From positions 1-7,580 of the forward strand of contig CAKSVQ010000111.1 in assembly GCA_934504065.1 (NCBI GenBank): 7,580 bases of DNA, given 5' to 3'. Position numbers and translations under genes: made by a program. Below are positions 1-6,639 of this stretch, piece after piece; within the stretch, counting starts at the first letter, position 1, and every line of letters starts with the position of its first letter. The DNA comes from an uncultured Dysosmobacter sp. (GTDB lineage: Bacteria > Bacillota > Clostridia > Oscillospirales > Oscillospiraceae). The notes under the pieces are model-generated. The model saw only the letters and a program-made list of their open reading frames with translations. It did no database searches and was not told where the DNA came from.

Positions 1-1
1 G

Positions 2-121
2 GACGGCTTTGCCATCTGCCGGGTGGAGGTGCGCATCCGGGACGATGTGCAGCTGAAAAACCTGATGAACAAGCTCCATCAGATCTCCGGCGTGCTGCGG
101 GTGACAAGACCCGCAGGCTGA
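2..121 (+). CDS. relA: RelA/SpoT-family (p)ppGpp synthetase/hydrolase, C-terminal end (partial)
   Basis: The reading frame enters from the left edge and ends at TGA 119-121, leaving 39 C-terminal residues. They match the end of the ACT (RRM) regulatory domain of long bifunctional Rel enzymes: a beta strand (CRVEVRIRD), then an amphipathic helix with LKNLMNKLHQISGV, then a final strand (LRVTRPAG). The NKL-x-x-I-x-GV-x-x-V-x-R pattern is typical of Rel proteins from Firmicutes. Long Rel enzymes make and degrade (p)ppGpp in the cytosol during amino acid starvation, and the ACT domain helps sense the stalled ribosome. The synthetase and hydrolase domains lie outside the window, so activity cannot be judged. 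The position just before dtd, common in Firmicutes, supports the call. Other ACT-domain proteins are possible but less likely. Confidence 0.85.
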   Translation, partial: DGFAICRVEVRIRDDVQLKNLMNKLHQISGVLRVTRPAG

Positions 122-169
122 CGGCCCTCACTCTGCCAGAGACGTTTTAAACAAAAAGGAGAAAAACCT

Positions 170-613
170 ATGCGTGCTGTGGTCACCCGTGTGCGCCATG
201 CCAGCGTCACCATCGGCGACAGGGTCAATGGAAGCATTGGCCAGGGCTTTCTGGTGCTGCTGGGGATCGGCCCCAACGACACCCATGAGACCGCCGTGAA
301 GCTGGCGGACAAGATCTGCAACCTGCGGGTCTTTGAGGACGAAAACGGCAAAATGAACCGGAGCCTTGAGCAGGTGGGAGGTACGCTGCTGGTGGTCTCC
401 CAGTTCACCCTGTATGCCGACACCTCGTCCCGCCGCCCCGGCTTCACCGGAGCGGCCAAGCCGGACATCGCCATCCCCCTGTACGAGGACTTTATGGCCC
501 ACTGCCGGGAGCGGGGCTTTGCCGTGGAGCACGGCGAGTTCGGCGCGGATATGCAGGTGGATTCCCAAAACGACGGCCCGGTCACCATTCTCTTCGACAC
601 GGAACGGCCCTGA
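170..613 (+). CDS. dtd: D-aminoacyl-tRNA deacylase (DTD)
   Basis: A complete 147-residue protein, close to the usual ~145 for the family. DTD hydrolyses D-amino acids (and glycine mischarged on tRNA-Ala) from tRNA in the cytosol, acting as a chiral proofreader. Both signature motifs are present: SQFTLYA at residues 77-83 with the active-site Thr at about 80, and NDGPVT at 134-139 carrying the Gly-cisPro dipeptide (136-137) that excludes L-amino acids. The N terminus MRAVVTRV and the segment SRRPGF (87-92) are also typical. The ATG is preceded by AAAGGAG at 155-161, 8 nt upstream. It follows the rel stop by 48 nt and precedes the metallo-hydrolase by 16 nt, so it is probably co-transcribed. 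Nothing is missing or broken. Confidence 0.97.
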   Translation: MRAVVTRVRHASVTIGDRVNGSIGQGFLVLLGIGPNDTHETAVKLADKICNLRVFEDENGKMNRSLEQVGGTLLVVSQFTLYADTSSRRPGFTGAAKPDIAIPLYEDFMAHCRERGFAVEHGEFGADMQVDSQNDGPVTILFDTERP

Positions 614-629
614 AAAGGAGGAGCATAGA

Positions 630-1259
630 ATGAACATTCAAGCCCTGCAAGTCGGCCCCATCGGCACCAACTGCTATCTTCTCTGCGACGAGGCCGCCAG
701 GGTCTGCGCCGTGATCGACCCCGGCGCGGAGCCGGAGCTGATCCTCTCCGCCGTGAAAAAGCTGGGCTGCACGGTGGATAAGATTCTGCTGACCCACGGC
801 CATTACGACCACACAGGCGGCGTGGCGGAAATGCTGCAGCTGCTGCCGCCCACCGCGGTCTACATCCACGAGGCGGACTTTGATTTTCCAAGCCCCCAGC
901 TCTTCCCCCTGAAAACGGAGCTCAGTCGCACCCCCTTCGGCGGCGTGAATTTCTATGACGAGGGGGACCGCATCACAGTGGGCTCGCTGGAGCTGCGGGT
1001 GCTCCACACCCCCGGCCACAGCGAGGGCAGCGTCTCCCTGTTGTGCGGCGACGCGCTTTTCTGCGGCGACACGCTTTTTTCCGGCTCCTGTGGACGGACG
1101 GATTTCCCCGGCGGCAGCATGGAAAAGATGATGGCCTCCCTGCGCCGTCTGGGCGGACTGGAGGGGGATGCGCGGGTGCTGCCCGGCCATATGCACCCCA
1201 GTACGCTGGCGCGAGAGCGGGCGTATAACCCCTATCTGCGGCAGGCAATGAACGGATAA
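630..1259 (+). CDS. Metallo-beta-lactamase-fold hydrolase, glyoxalase II-like
   Basis: A 209-residue soluble protein of the glyoxalase II-like branch of the metallo-beta-lactamase fold, similar in size and layout to B. subtilis YqgX. All seven dinuclear metal ligands are visible: HGHYDH motif with His56, His58, Asp60 and His61, then His130 (TPGHS), Asp147 (GDTLF) and His187 (PGH). The GRTDFPGG segment (155-162) is typical of this subfamily. Likely chemistry is hydrolysis of a thioester such as S-lactoylglutathione or another thiol adduct; the substrate is not shown by sequence, and anaerobic Clostridia generally lack glutathione. The start is fixed by AAAGGAGG at 615-622; a longer in-frame reading from 366 would run through dtd and is rejected. 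Odd points: a near-perfect 18-nt tandem repeat just before and across the Asp147 codon, and GHMHPST where relatives usually have GHGPxT(T). Confidence 0.9.
   Translation: MNIQALQVGPIGTNCYLLCDEAARVCAVIDPGAEPELILSAVKKLGCTVDKILLTHGHYDHTGGVAEMLQLLPPTAVYIHEADFDFPSPQLFPLKTELSRTPFGGVNFYDEGDRITVGSLELRVLHTPGHSEGSVSLLCGDALFCGDTLFSGSCGRTDFPGGSMEKMMASLRRLGGLEGDARVLPGHMHPSTLARERAYNPYLRQAMNG
1044..1079 (+). repeat. 18-nt imperfect tandem duplication inside the metallo-hydrolase gene
   Basis: Two adjacent 18-nt units, 1044-1061 and 1062-1079, are identical at 16 of 18 positions (differences at unit positions 10 and 18). They are in frame and encode the repeated hexapeptide CGDALF-CGDTLF (residues 139-150). 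Only the second copy aligns with the conserved GDTLF motif and supplies the metal ligand Asp147. Overall protein length is normal, so this may be chance similarity reinforced by codon bias rather than an insertion. Confidence 0.6.
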
Positions 1260-1269
1260 GGAAGCGGCT

Positions 1270-2745
1270 ATGAAACTGGTATTGAACGGCCATGACGAGC
1301 GTTATATTGTAGAGCAGAGCCTGATGAACCTGTTCCCCGGCGAGCTGCCGATCTATGAGCAGCCCCTGCCCGGGGACGAGAGCTGGGCCGTGATCACCCT
1401 GCATGAAGACGGGGCGGACTGCCGCGTCAGCGTGGAGCTGCGCCACGGCGGAAAGACCGCCGCCCAAAGCTGCCGCGCCGCGCTGCACGGCACGGATTTT
1501 GAACAGGAGGGCCAGCGCCGCCACCTGATCGCCCGGTGCTTCTTTCTGGCGGCCCGGGCAGTCACCGGGCAGACGCCCCCGTGGGGGATGCTCACCGGTG
1601 TCCGACCCGACAAGCCCGTCACCTGGGCCTTAGCGGAAGGCGAGACCGCCGCCGGGGCGCAGAAGCTGCTGGAAGCGGAATATTTTGTCACGCCGGAGCG
1701 GGCCGCGCTGGCCGTGGAGACCGGAAGCGCTGCGCTGCGCAGCGCCAGGCGCCTTGCCCCCAGAGATATCGACGTGTACGTGGGCATTCCCTTCTGCCCC
1801 ACCCGCTGCGCCTACTGCTCGTTTGTCAGCCAGTCGGTGGAGCGGAGCTTTTCACTGGTGGAGCCCTATGTGGACGCGCTGGTGGAGGAAATCCGCAGCG
1901 GCGGGGAGATGACCCGCCGGACGGGGCTGCGTGTGCGGGCATTCTACATGGGCGGCGGCACCCCCACCACCCTTTCCGCCGGGCAGATGGACCGGGTGCT
2001 GACGGCCTTTGAACATGCCTTTGCGCTGGACGGGTGCGAGGAGGTCACCGTGGAGGCCGGGCGGCCCGACACCATCACGGAAGAAAAGCTGGCCGTGCTG
2101 AAAGCCCACGGCGTAACCCGGGTCTCCGTCAACCCCCAGACCATGGAGGACCACGTGCTGCGTGCCATTGGCCGCCGCCACACCGCCGGAGATATTGAAG
2201 CGGCCATGGAGCTGGTTGCAAAGCAGGGCTTTGCCCACGTGAACATGGACCTGATCGCGGGACTGCCGGAGGACACGCCGGAGGGCTTCCGCCGCTCGCT
2301 GGACAAATGCCTGCAATTCGGTACGGACAATGTGACCGTGCACACGCTGGCACTGAAAAAGGGCAGCCGCATCCTGCTGGAGGGACTGTCCATCCCCGGG
2401 GCGGAGGCCGTGGGCGAAATGCTGGATTACGCCGCCCCCAAATTGCGCCGCGGCGGCTACGCGCCCTATTACCTCTACCGCCAGAAGTACATGTCCGGCA
2501 GCTTTGAAAACATTGGCTGGTGCCGCAGCGGCGGGGAGTGCTGGTACAACATCGACATCATGTCGGAGCTGTGCTCCATTCTCTCCTTCGGAGCAGGCGG
2601 CTCCACCAAAATGGTGGAACCGGGCACCAACCACATTGAGCGGGTGTTTAACCTGAAATATCCCAGAGAATACACGGAGCGGCCGGAAAAGGCCCTTGCC
2701 AATCAGGCCGCTTTTGAGGAATTTTATCGCAAACTGGAGCTTTAA
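1270..2745 (+). CDS. hemZ: HemZ, radical SAM coproporphyrinogen dehydrogenase-like protein
   Basis: A complete 491-residue protein (B. subtilis HemZ is about 500). A 4Fe-4S/SAM site is seen at GIPFCPTRCAYCSF: CxxxCxxC with Cys176, Cys180 and Cys183. It is followed by the SAM-binding GGGTPT at 228-233 and VEAGRPDT at 261-268. HemZ-specific blocks are the N-terminal region with GVRP (110-113), the NPQTM...GRRHT segment (288-305) and YLYRQKYMSGSFENIGW (401-417). HemN/HemZ/HemW proteins are cytosolic radical enzymes; HemZ has been linked to oxygen-independent conversion of coproporphyrinogen III, but HemW-like members act as haem chaperones and the exact role in Clostridia is not established. AAGGAAG (1258-1264) overlaps the previous stop and sets the ATG, giving a 10-nt gap and probable co-transcription with the upstream gene. 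Confidence 0.93.
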   Translation: MKLVLNGHDERYIVEQSLMNLFPGELPIYEQPLPGDESWAVITLHEDGADCRVSVELRHGGKTAAQSCRAALHGTDFEQEGQRRHLIARCFFLAARAVTGQTPPWGMLTGVRPDKPVTWALAEGETAAGAQKLLEAEYFVTPERAALAVETGSAALRSARRLAPRDIDVYVGIPFCPTRCAYCSFVSQSVERSFSLVEPYVDALVEEIRSGGEMTRRTGLRVRAFYMGGGTPTTLSAGQMDRVLTAFEHAFALDGCEEVTVEAGRPDTITEEKLAVLKAHGVTRVSVNPQTMEDHVLRAIGRRHTAGDIEAAMELVAKQGFAHVNMDLIAGLPEDTPEGFRRSLDKCLQFGTDNVTVHTLALKKGSRILLEGLSIPGAEAVGEMLDYAAPKLRRGGYAPYYLYRQKYMSGSFENIGWCRSGGECWYNIDIMSELCSILSFGAGGSTKMVEPGTNHIERVFNLKYPREYTERPEKALANQAAFEEFYRKLEL

Positions 2746-2757
2746 CGCGCTTTGCGG

Positions 2758-2764
2758 AAAGGAG
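2758..2764 (+). promoter_or_regulatory. Ribosome binding site deciding the kinase start
   Basis: AAAGGAG lies 5 nt before ATG 2770. Because it sits downstream of the alternative TTG at 2752, it excludes that codon and trims six residues from the longest reading. Confidence 0.8.
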
Positions 2765-2769
2765 ACGCC

Positions 2770-3705
2770 ATGTCCTATTCTTTGACGCGGCTGAACGAAG
2801 CCGTCCGCAGCGACCCCAAGGGCTTTGCGGCGGAATGCGATGCCCACTATGCCCAAAAGGTGGAAACGGCGGCAGAGAAGATCGCCCTGCACCGCTCCAC
2901 CTCCCACATCGTGCTGCTCTCCGGCCCCTCCGGCTCCGGCAAGACCACCACGGCGCTGAAGATCGAAGAAGCGCTGGAAAAACGGGGCATCGTGACCCAC
3001 ACCGTCTCCATGGACAATTATTTCAAAACCGTCGACCCGGACACCGCCCCCCGCAACCGCAAGGGGGAGCTGGATTTCGAGTCCCCCTTCTTTCTGGACG
3101 TGGACCTTCTGTGCCGCCAGTTCGCCATGCTGGACCGGGGCGAGACCATCCACGTGCCCAAATACGAATTTGCCCGGCAGATGCGCTCGGACATTCTCTC
3201 TCAGCCCCTGCGTCTGGGGCCGGACGAGGTAGTCATCTTCGAGGGTATCCATGCCTTGAACGATATTATCGTCGGCCGCAACCCCAACGCCTTCAAGCTC
3301 TATATCTCCGCCCGCACCGACCTGACCGACGACAGCGGCGCGGTGGTGTTCCGCCACGAGTGGCTGCGGCTGTGCCGCCGACTTGTGCGGGATTACCAGT
3401 TCCGGGGCAGCGCCGCCGACTTCACGCTGAAGCTGTGGGACAATGTGCGCCGGGGGGAAAAGCTTTATATCTCGCCCTACAAGGAAAACGCGGACATCAT
3501 GTTCAACTCCGCGCTGGCTTTTGAATTCGCGGCCCTGAAGAGTCCGGTCACGCCGCTGCTGGAGGCCGTGCCCGCCGGGAAATACCCGGTGGTGGCGGAA
3601 ATGCTGCGCGGCTTTGCGCACATTGAGGCCATGCCGCCGCAGGTGATCGCGCCCAACTCGCTGGCCCGGGAATTCTTAGGCGGCAGCACGTATGAAAATC
3701 ATTGA
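2770..3705 (+). CDS. Uridine kinase/phosphoribulokinase-family P-loop kinase
   Basis: A 311-residue cytosolic kinase. Motifs follow the order seen in uridine/cytidine kinases: Walker A GPSGSGKT at 52-59; SMDNYF at 80-85 with probable catalytic Asp82; LDFESP at 101-106; PKYEFARQMR at 130-139 (nucleoside-site loop, PxYDF in Udk); VVIFEGIHALN at 154-164; and lid RRLVRDYQFRG at 203-213. Udk enzymes phosphorylate uridine and cytidine to UMP and CMP, but are usually about 205-215 residues; this one has about 45 extra residues before Walker A and a long tail after about 240. It lacks the TGS-type tRNA-synthetase-like domain found on some long clostridial relatives. Substrate is therefore uncertain; a nucleoside is likely given PNP nearby. 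The ATG at 2770 has AAAGGAG at 2758-2764; an in-frame TTG at 2752 precedes that site and is rejected. It lies 24 nt after hemZ. Confidence 0.85.
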   Translation: MSYSLTRLNEAVRSDPKGFAAECDAHYAQKVETAAEKIALHRSTSHIVLLSGPSGSGKTTTALKIEEALEKRGIVTHTVSMDNYFKTVDPDTAPRNRKGELDFESPFFLDVDLLCRQFAMLDRGETIHVPKYEFARQMRSDILSQPLRLGPDEVVIFEGIHALNDIIVGRNPNAFKLYISARTDLTDDSGAVVFRHEWLRLCRRLVRDYQFRGSAADFTLKLWDNVRRGEKLYISPYKENADIMFNSALAFEFAALKSPVTPLLEAVPAGKYPVVAEMLRGFAHIEAMPPQVIAPNSLAREFLGGSTYENH

Positions 3706-3706
3706 T

Positions 3707-3711
3707 GGAGG
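3707..3711 (+). promoter_or_regulatory. Ribosome binding site deciding the zinc-ribbon gene start
   Basis: GGAGG immediately follows the kinase stop and lies 7 nt before ATG 3719. The upstream in-frame ATG at 3692 overlaps the kinase gene and has only a poor AGGCGG-like match before it, so 3719 is preferred. Confidence 0.8.
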
Positions 3712-3718
3712 TCTGGTT

Positions 3719-4114
3719 ATGAACGAAAAGCTGGCTGATATTCTGGATACCGTGCAGAAAACGGCGGTCCGGGTGGGCGGCACCGCGTCGGACGTGGCGT
3801 ATGGCGTGGGCAAAAAGACCGGGGAGCTGCTCTCCGTGGCCAAGCTGAACATCCGCGCGGCGGAGCTGCGGTCGCAGGTGGGCGTTTGTATGCGGGAGGT
3901 GGGCGAAATGCTCTATGCCACCCACACCGGGACCCCCACGGATACCGCCATTCTCCAGCTCAAGCTGGAGGAGATCGACGGATTGAAGGCCCAGATTCGG
4001 GAAGTGGAGGAAAAGATCGGCAAAGAGCGCGTGGCCCATACCTGCCCCACCTGCGGCGCGGCAGCGGCGAACGGCGACGAGTTCTGCCGGGAGTGCGGAG
4101 GGAAGCTATCATGA
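3719..4114 (+). CDS. Small coiled-coil protein with C-terminal zinc ribbon, function unknown
   Basis: A 131-residue protein I cannot assign a function. Visible parts: residues 1-50, mostly helical and with Gly/Ala-containing stretches (VGGTASDVAYGVGKKTGELL); a Lys/Glu-rich helix at about 76-104 that looks like a coiled coil; and a four-cysteine ribbon at the C terminus, CPTC at 109-112 and CREC at 123-126 (CxxC-x10-CxxC), probably binding one zinc ion. There is no signal peptide or membrane segment. Zinc-ribbon tails of this kind occur on many small Firmicutes proteins and give no function by themselves. The stop overlaps the start of the PNP gene (ATGA at 4111-4114), so the two are probably translated in a coupled way. 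The gene is 13 nt after the kinase. Codon use matches its neighbours. An earlier ATG at 3692 would add nine residues. Confidence 0.85.
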   Translation: MNEKLADILDTVQKTAVRVGGTASDVAYGVGKKTGELLSVAKLNIRAAELRSQVGVCMREVGEMLYATHTGTPTDTAILQLKLEEIDGLKAQIREVEEKIGKERVAHTCPTCGAAAANGDEFCRECGGKLS

Positions 4115-4941
4115 GCGGGGAAGAGATCATGGCCCGCTGCCATGAAAGCGCCGAAACCCTGCAAAGCCGCCTTGATGGCTTTGTGCCGGAGGTGCTGGTG
4201 ATCCTCGGCTCCGGGTTGGGGGCACTGGCCGACGAAGTGGAGGCCCCTGTGACCGTGCCCTATGCCGAGGTGCCCCACATGAAGCGCTCCACCGCCCCGG
4301 ACCACAAGGGGCAGTTCCTCTTTGGCCGCCTTGCGGGAAAGAACGCCATGGTGATGCAGGGACGGCTCCACACCTATGAGGGCTGGAGCGCGGAGGATGT
4401 GAGCTATCCCGTCCGCCTTGCGCGGCTGCTGGGCGTGAAGACCCTGCTGGTGACCAACGCCGCCGGAGCGGTGAACCAGAGCTTTGCGGCGGGGGACATC
4501 ATGCTCATCACCGACCACATCAAGCTCTTTGGCGCAAGCCCCCTGCAGGGGCCGAATCCCGAGGAGCTGGGCCCCCGCTTTCCGGACATGAGCCATGCCT
4601 ACACCCCCGCCCTGCAGGCGGTGGCCCGTGAGGCCGCCCGCCGCCTTGACATCCCCCTGCGGGAGGGTGTATATATGTATTTCCCCGGCCCGCAGTATGA
4701 AACGCCCGCGGAGGTCCGCGCCGCCCGCATTCTGGGGGCGGACGCCGTGGGCATGTCCACCGTGCCGGAGGTCATCACCGCCGCCCACTGCGGCATGGCG
4801 GTGCTGGGCTTTACCCTGTGCACCAACATGGCCGCCGGAGTGTTGGACCGTCCCCTTTCCGGGGACGAGGTCATCGCTGCGGCGAATGCCGCCGGGCCGC
4901 GCTTCACGGCGCTGGTGAAGGCCTGCCTTGCCCGGGTATGA
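4111..4941 (+). CDS. punA: Purine nucleoside phosphorylase, trimeric (human/PunA) type
   Basis: A complete 276-residue enzyme, the usual size for trimeric PNPs (B. subtilis PupG/PunA is similar). It splits purine ribo- or deoxyribonucleosides with phosphate to free base and (deoxy)ribose-1-phosphate, for cytosolic salvage. Motifs: phosphate loop ILGSGLG at 31-37 (Ser34); His66; GRLHTYEG at 84-91 (Arg85, His87, Tyr89); TNAAGA at 115-120; FPGPQYETPAE at 191-201 with base-contacting Glu197; GMST at 214-217; and Asn239 in TNMAAG. Glu197 plus Asn239 are the pair that in human PNP (Glu201/Asn243) select 6-oxopurines, so inosine and guanosine are the expected substrates rather than adenosine. GGAGGGAAG at 4097-4105 is the ribosome binding site. 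The start overlaps the preceding stop by ATGA, indicating coupled translation. A 63-nt gap follows. Confidence 0.96.
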   Translation: MSGEEIMARCHESAETLQSRLDGFVPEVLVILGSGLGALADEVEAPVTVPYAEVPHMKRSTAPDHKGQFLFGRLAGKNAMVMQGRLHTYEGWSAEDVSYPVRLARLLGVKTLLVTNAAGAVNQSFAAGDIMLITDHIKLFGASPLQGPNPEELGPRFPDMSHAYTPALQAVAREAARRLDIPLREGVYMYFPGPQYETPAEVRAARILGADAVGMSTVPEVITAAHCGMAVLGFTLCTNMAAGVLDRPLSGDEVIAAANAAGPRFTALVKACLARV

Positions 4942-4955
4942 CCCGTGGCGGCGGC

Positions 4956-4984
4956 GCATAAACTCACGTTATCTGTGATATTTT
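4956..4984 (+). promoter_or_regulatory. Possible promoter before the flippase gene, sigma-E-like
   Basis: The 63-nt gap 4942-5004 becomes markedly AT-rich from about 4957. It contains GCATAAA (4956-4962), then a 14-nt spacer, then GATATTTT (4977-4984). This keeps the ATA cores and spacing of the Bacillus sporulation sigma-E pattern (ATA, 14 nt, CATAnnnT) but lacks the first C and the CA of the -10 box. The expected start of transcription near 4991 leaves a very short leader before GAGGT (4994-4998). No good sigma-A -35 box is seen. A weak 4-bp inverted repeat (TCAC 4964-4967, GTGA 4975-4978) lies within it. Tentative. Confidence 0.25.
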
Positions 4985-5004
4985 TCTGAAGACGAGGTAT
5001 CCTG

Positions 5005-6618
5005 ATGTCCAATCAACCAAAAAAGCAATCGTTTCTGGGCGGCGCGGCCATTCTGGCCTCGGCCGTGGTCATCGTCAAGCTCATCGGCGCGGTGTATAAG
5101 ATCCCCCTTGGCAACATCATCGGCGACGAGGGCAAGGCCCACTTTACCGTGGCCTACAACATTTATAACCTGCTGCTCACCGTTTCCACCGCGGGACTGC
5201 CGCTGGCCATTTCCAAGCTGACCAGCGAGGCCCACGCACTGGGCCGGGAAAATGAGAAGCGCAAGCTGTTCCGCACGGCCATCTGGCTGTTTTTCGCGCT
5301 GGGACTGGTGCTTTCGCTGGTGATGTTCATCGGGGCGGCCCAGCTTGCCGCGTTCATGAACGACAGCCTTGCCTACTGGTCCATCAAGGCCCTTTCCCCT
5401 GCCGTGTTCTGCGTGTGCCTGCTGGCCTGTATGCGGGGCTATACACAGGGGCAGGGCAACATGAAGCCCACCGCCATCTCCCAGGTACTGGAGGCCCTTT
5501 GCAAGCTGACCATCGGATTGAGTCTTGCGTGGTACTTCCTCCATCTGGGCTACGGCGTGGAGATCAGCGCCGCCGGAGCCATCTTAGGCGTGACGGTGGG
5601 AACGGTGCTTTCCATGCTGTTCCTCATCGCCTATCTGCTCACCCACCGGGACCGCGGCGAGTCGCTGGACGTGCCGGAGAGCAGCGCCGCACTGATGAAA
5701 AAGGTGCTCACCATCGGCATTCCCATCACCCTTTCCAACTCCGCCATGAGCATCATCACCCTCATCGACAGCAAGATCGTTCTGGGCCGTCTGGGCGGCA
5801 TTGCCAGCCTTCTGCCGGACACCCCCACCGCCCTTTATGGCCAGTATACCTTCGGCATGGACCTTATCAACCTGCCGCCCTCCTTCGTCTATCCCGTGAC
5901 CATGAGCCTGATCCCCTTCGCGGCGGCGGCAGTGGCCCGGAAGGACCACGCCGCAGCCGACCGCATCATCTCCTCCGCCTTCCGGATCATCGCTATTCTG
6001 GCCATTCCGGCGGGCGTGGGCCTCAGCGTGCTCTCCGGTCCCATCTTGCTGATGCTCTATCCCGCCCAGCAGGTCTCCGCCCTTGCGGCGGGCCCCCATC
6101 TGCGGGTGCTGGGCATTGCGTGCATCTTCATCTGCGTGATGACGCTGACCAACGCCATTTTGCAGTCCTACGGCCATGAACGCATTCCCATCTGCACCAT
6201 GCTGGCAGGCGGCGTGACCAAGATCGTGCTCAACTACATTCTGGTGGGCAACCCCGCCATCAACATCCACGGCGCCCCGATTTCCACCCTTTGCTGCTAT
6301 CTGGTGATCGTGGTGCTGAACCTCTATTTCGTGTGGAAGTATTCCCCGGAAAAGCCCCGGTATTTCCAGCTGTTTGCAAAGCCCGTGGCGGCGTCTGCCC
6401 TGATGGGCGGCGCGGTGTGGGCCGTGCACGGTCTGGTGGAACGGATGCTCTCCGGCCATTCGGCTTACGGGGCCAACGCCCTTTCCACCCTGCTGGGCAT
6501 TCTGGCGGGCGTTGCGGTATATGGCGTGCTGGTGATTGCCCTGCGCATTCTGCGGGCAGAGGACGTGAAGACCATCCCCCATGGCGACGCCCTGATCCGG
6601 CTGCTGCACCTGAAATAA
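5005..6618 (+). CDS. MOP-superfamily lipid/polysaccharide flippase (SpoVB/YabM/MurJ-like)
   Basis: A 537-residue integral membrane protein, with about 14 predicted hydrophobic helices from residue 11 to about 516, the standard topology of the MATE-like MOP (polysaccharide transporter) family. Family marks include the N-terminal KLIGAVYKIPLGNIIGDEG (25-43), the loop RGYTQGQGNMKPTAISQ (144-160), and LQSYGHERIPI (386-396) followed by the KIVLNYIL helix (406-413). Relatives flip undecaprenyl-linked cell-wall or spore-cortex precursors across the membrane. Firmicutes have several paralogues (SpoVB, YabM, YkvU, YtgP/MurJ); sequence alone does not separate them here. The downstream mazG matches the B. 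subtilis yabM-yabN order, which favours YabM orthology, so a sporulation or envelope role is inferred. The binding site GAGGT (4994-4998) is weaker than those upstream. It comes 63 nt after PNP, the longest gap in the window, so it may start its own transcript. Confidence 0.9.
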   Translation: MSNQPKKQSFLGGAAILASAVVIVKLIGAVYKIPLGNIIGDEGKAHFTVAYNIYNLLLTVSTAGLPLAISKLTSEAHALGRENEKRKLFRTAIWLFFALGLVLSLVMFIGAAQLAAFMNDSLAYWSIKALSPAVFCVCLLACMRGYTQGQGNMKPTAISQVLEALCKLTIGLSLAWYFLHLGYGVEISAAGAILGVTVGTVLSMLFLIAYLLTHRDRGESLDVPESSAALMKKVLTIGIPITLSNSAMSIITLIDSKIVLGRLGGIASLLPDTPTALYGQYTFGMDLINLPPSFVYPVTMSLIPFAAAAVARKDHAAADRIISSAFRIIAILAIPAGVGLSVLSGPILLMLYPAQQVSALAAGPHLRVLGIACIFICVMTLTNAILQSYGHERIPICTMLAGGVTKIVLNYILVGNPAINIHGAPISTLCCYLVIVVLNLYFVWKYSPEKPRYFQLFAKPVAASALMGGAVWAVHGLVERMLSGHSAYGANALSTLLGILAGVAVYGVLVIALRILRAEDVKTIPHGDALIRLLHLK

Positions 6619-6623
6619 TTGAT

Positions 6624-6632
6624 AAAGGCAGG
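6624..6632 (+). promoter_or_regulatory. Weak ribosome binding site deciding the mazG start
   Basis: AAAGGCAGG lies 7 nt before ATG 6640. The in-frame TTG at 6619 directly follows the flippase stop and has no purine-rich site suitably placed before it, so the ATG is chosen. Confidence 0.55.
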
Positions 6633-6639
6633 CATACAA

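Noticed and set aside
131..148. CTCT-gcc-AGAG followed by ACGTTTT as an intrinsic terminator after rel
   Set aside because: The stem is only 4 bp and the T-run is short and displaced, so it is too weak to call.
366..629. An N-terminal extension of the metallo-hydrolase running through dtd
   Set aside because: The extra residues are a Pro/Arg/Ser-rich out-of-frame reading of dtd, and AAAGGAGG at 615-622 clearly sets the start at 630.
1852..3621. A 589-codon open frame on the minus strand, antisense to hemZ and the kinase gene
   Set aside because: It lies opposite two well-recognised genes, its product is rich in His/Gly/Val/Gln with no recognisable domain, and it crosses the hemZ-kinase boundary. 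High G/C at third positions readily keeps this antisense frame open.
4933..4945. CGGGT-atg-ACCCG hairpin at the PNP stop codon as a terminator
   Set aside because: A 5-bp stem with a 3-nt loop and no T-run directly after it; the nearest T-run is about 35 nt away. The weak TCAC/GTGA repeat before that T-run has only a 4-bp stem.
3913..4959. A 348-codon minus-strand open frame opposite PNP
   Set aside because: No recognisable motif, and it is entirely antisense to a clear enzyme gene and part of the zinc-ribbon gene.
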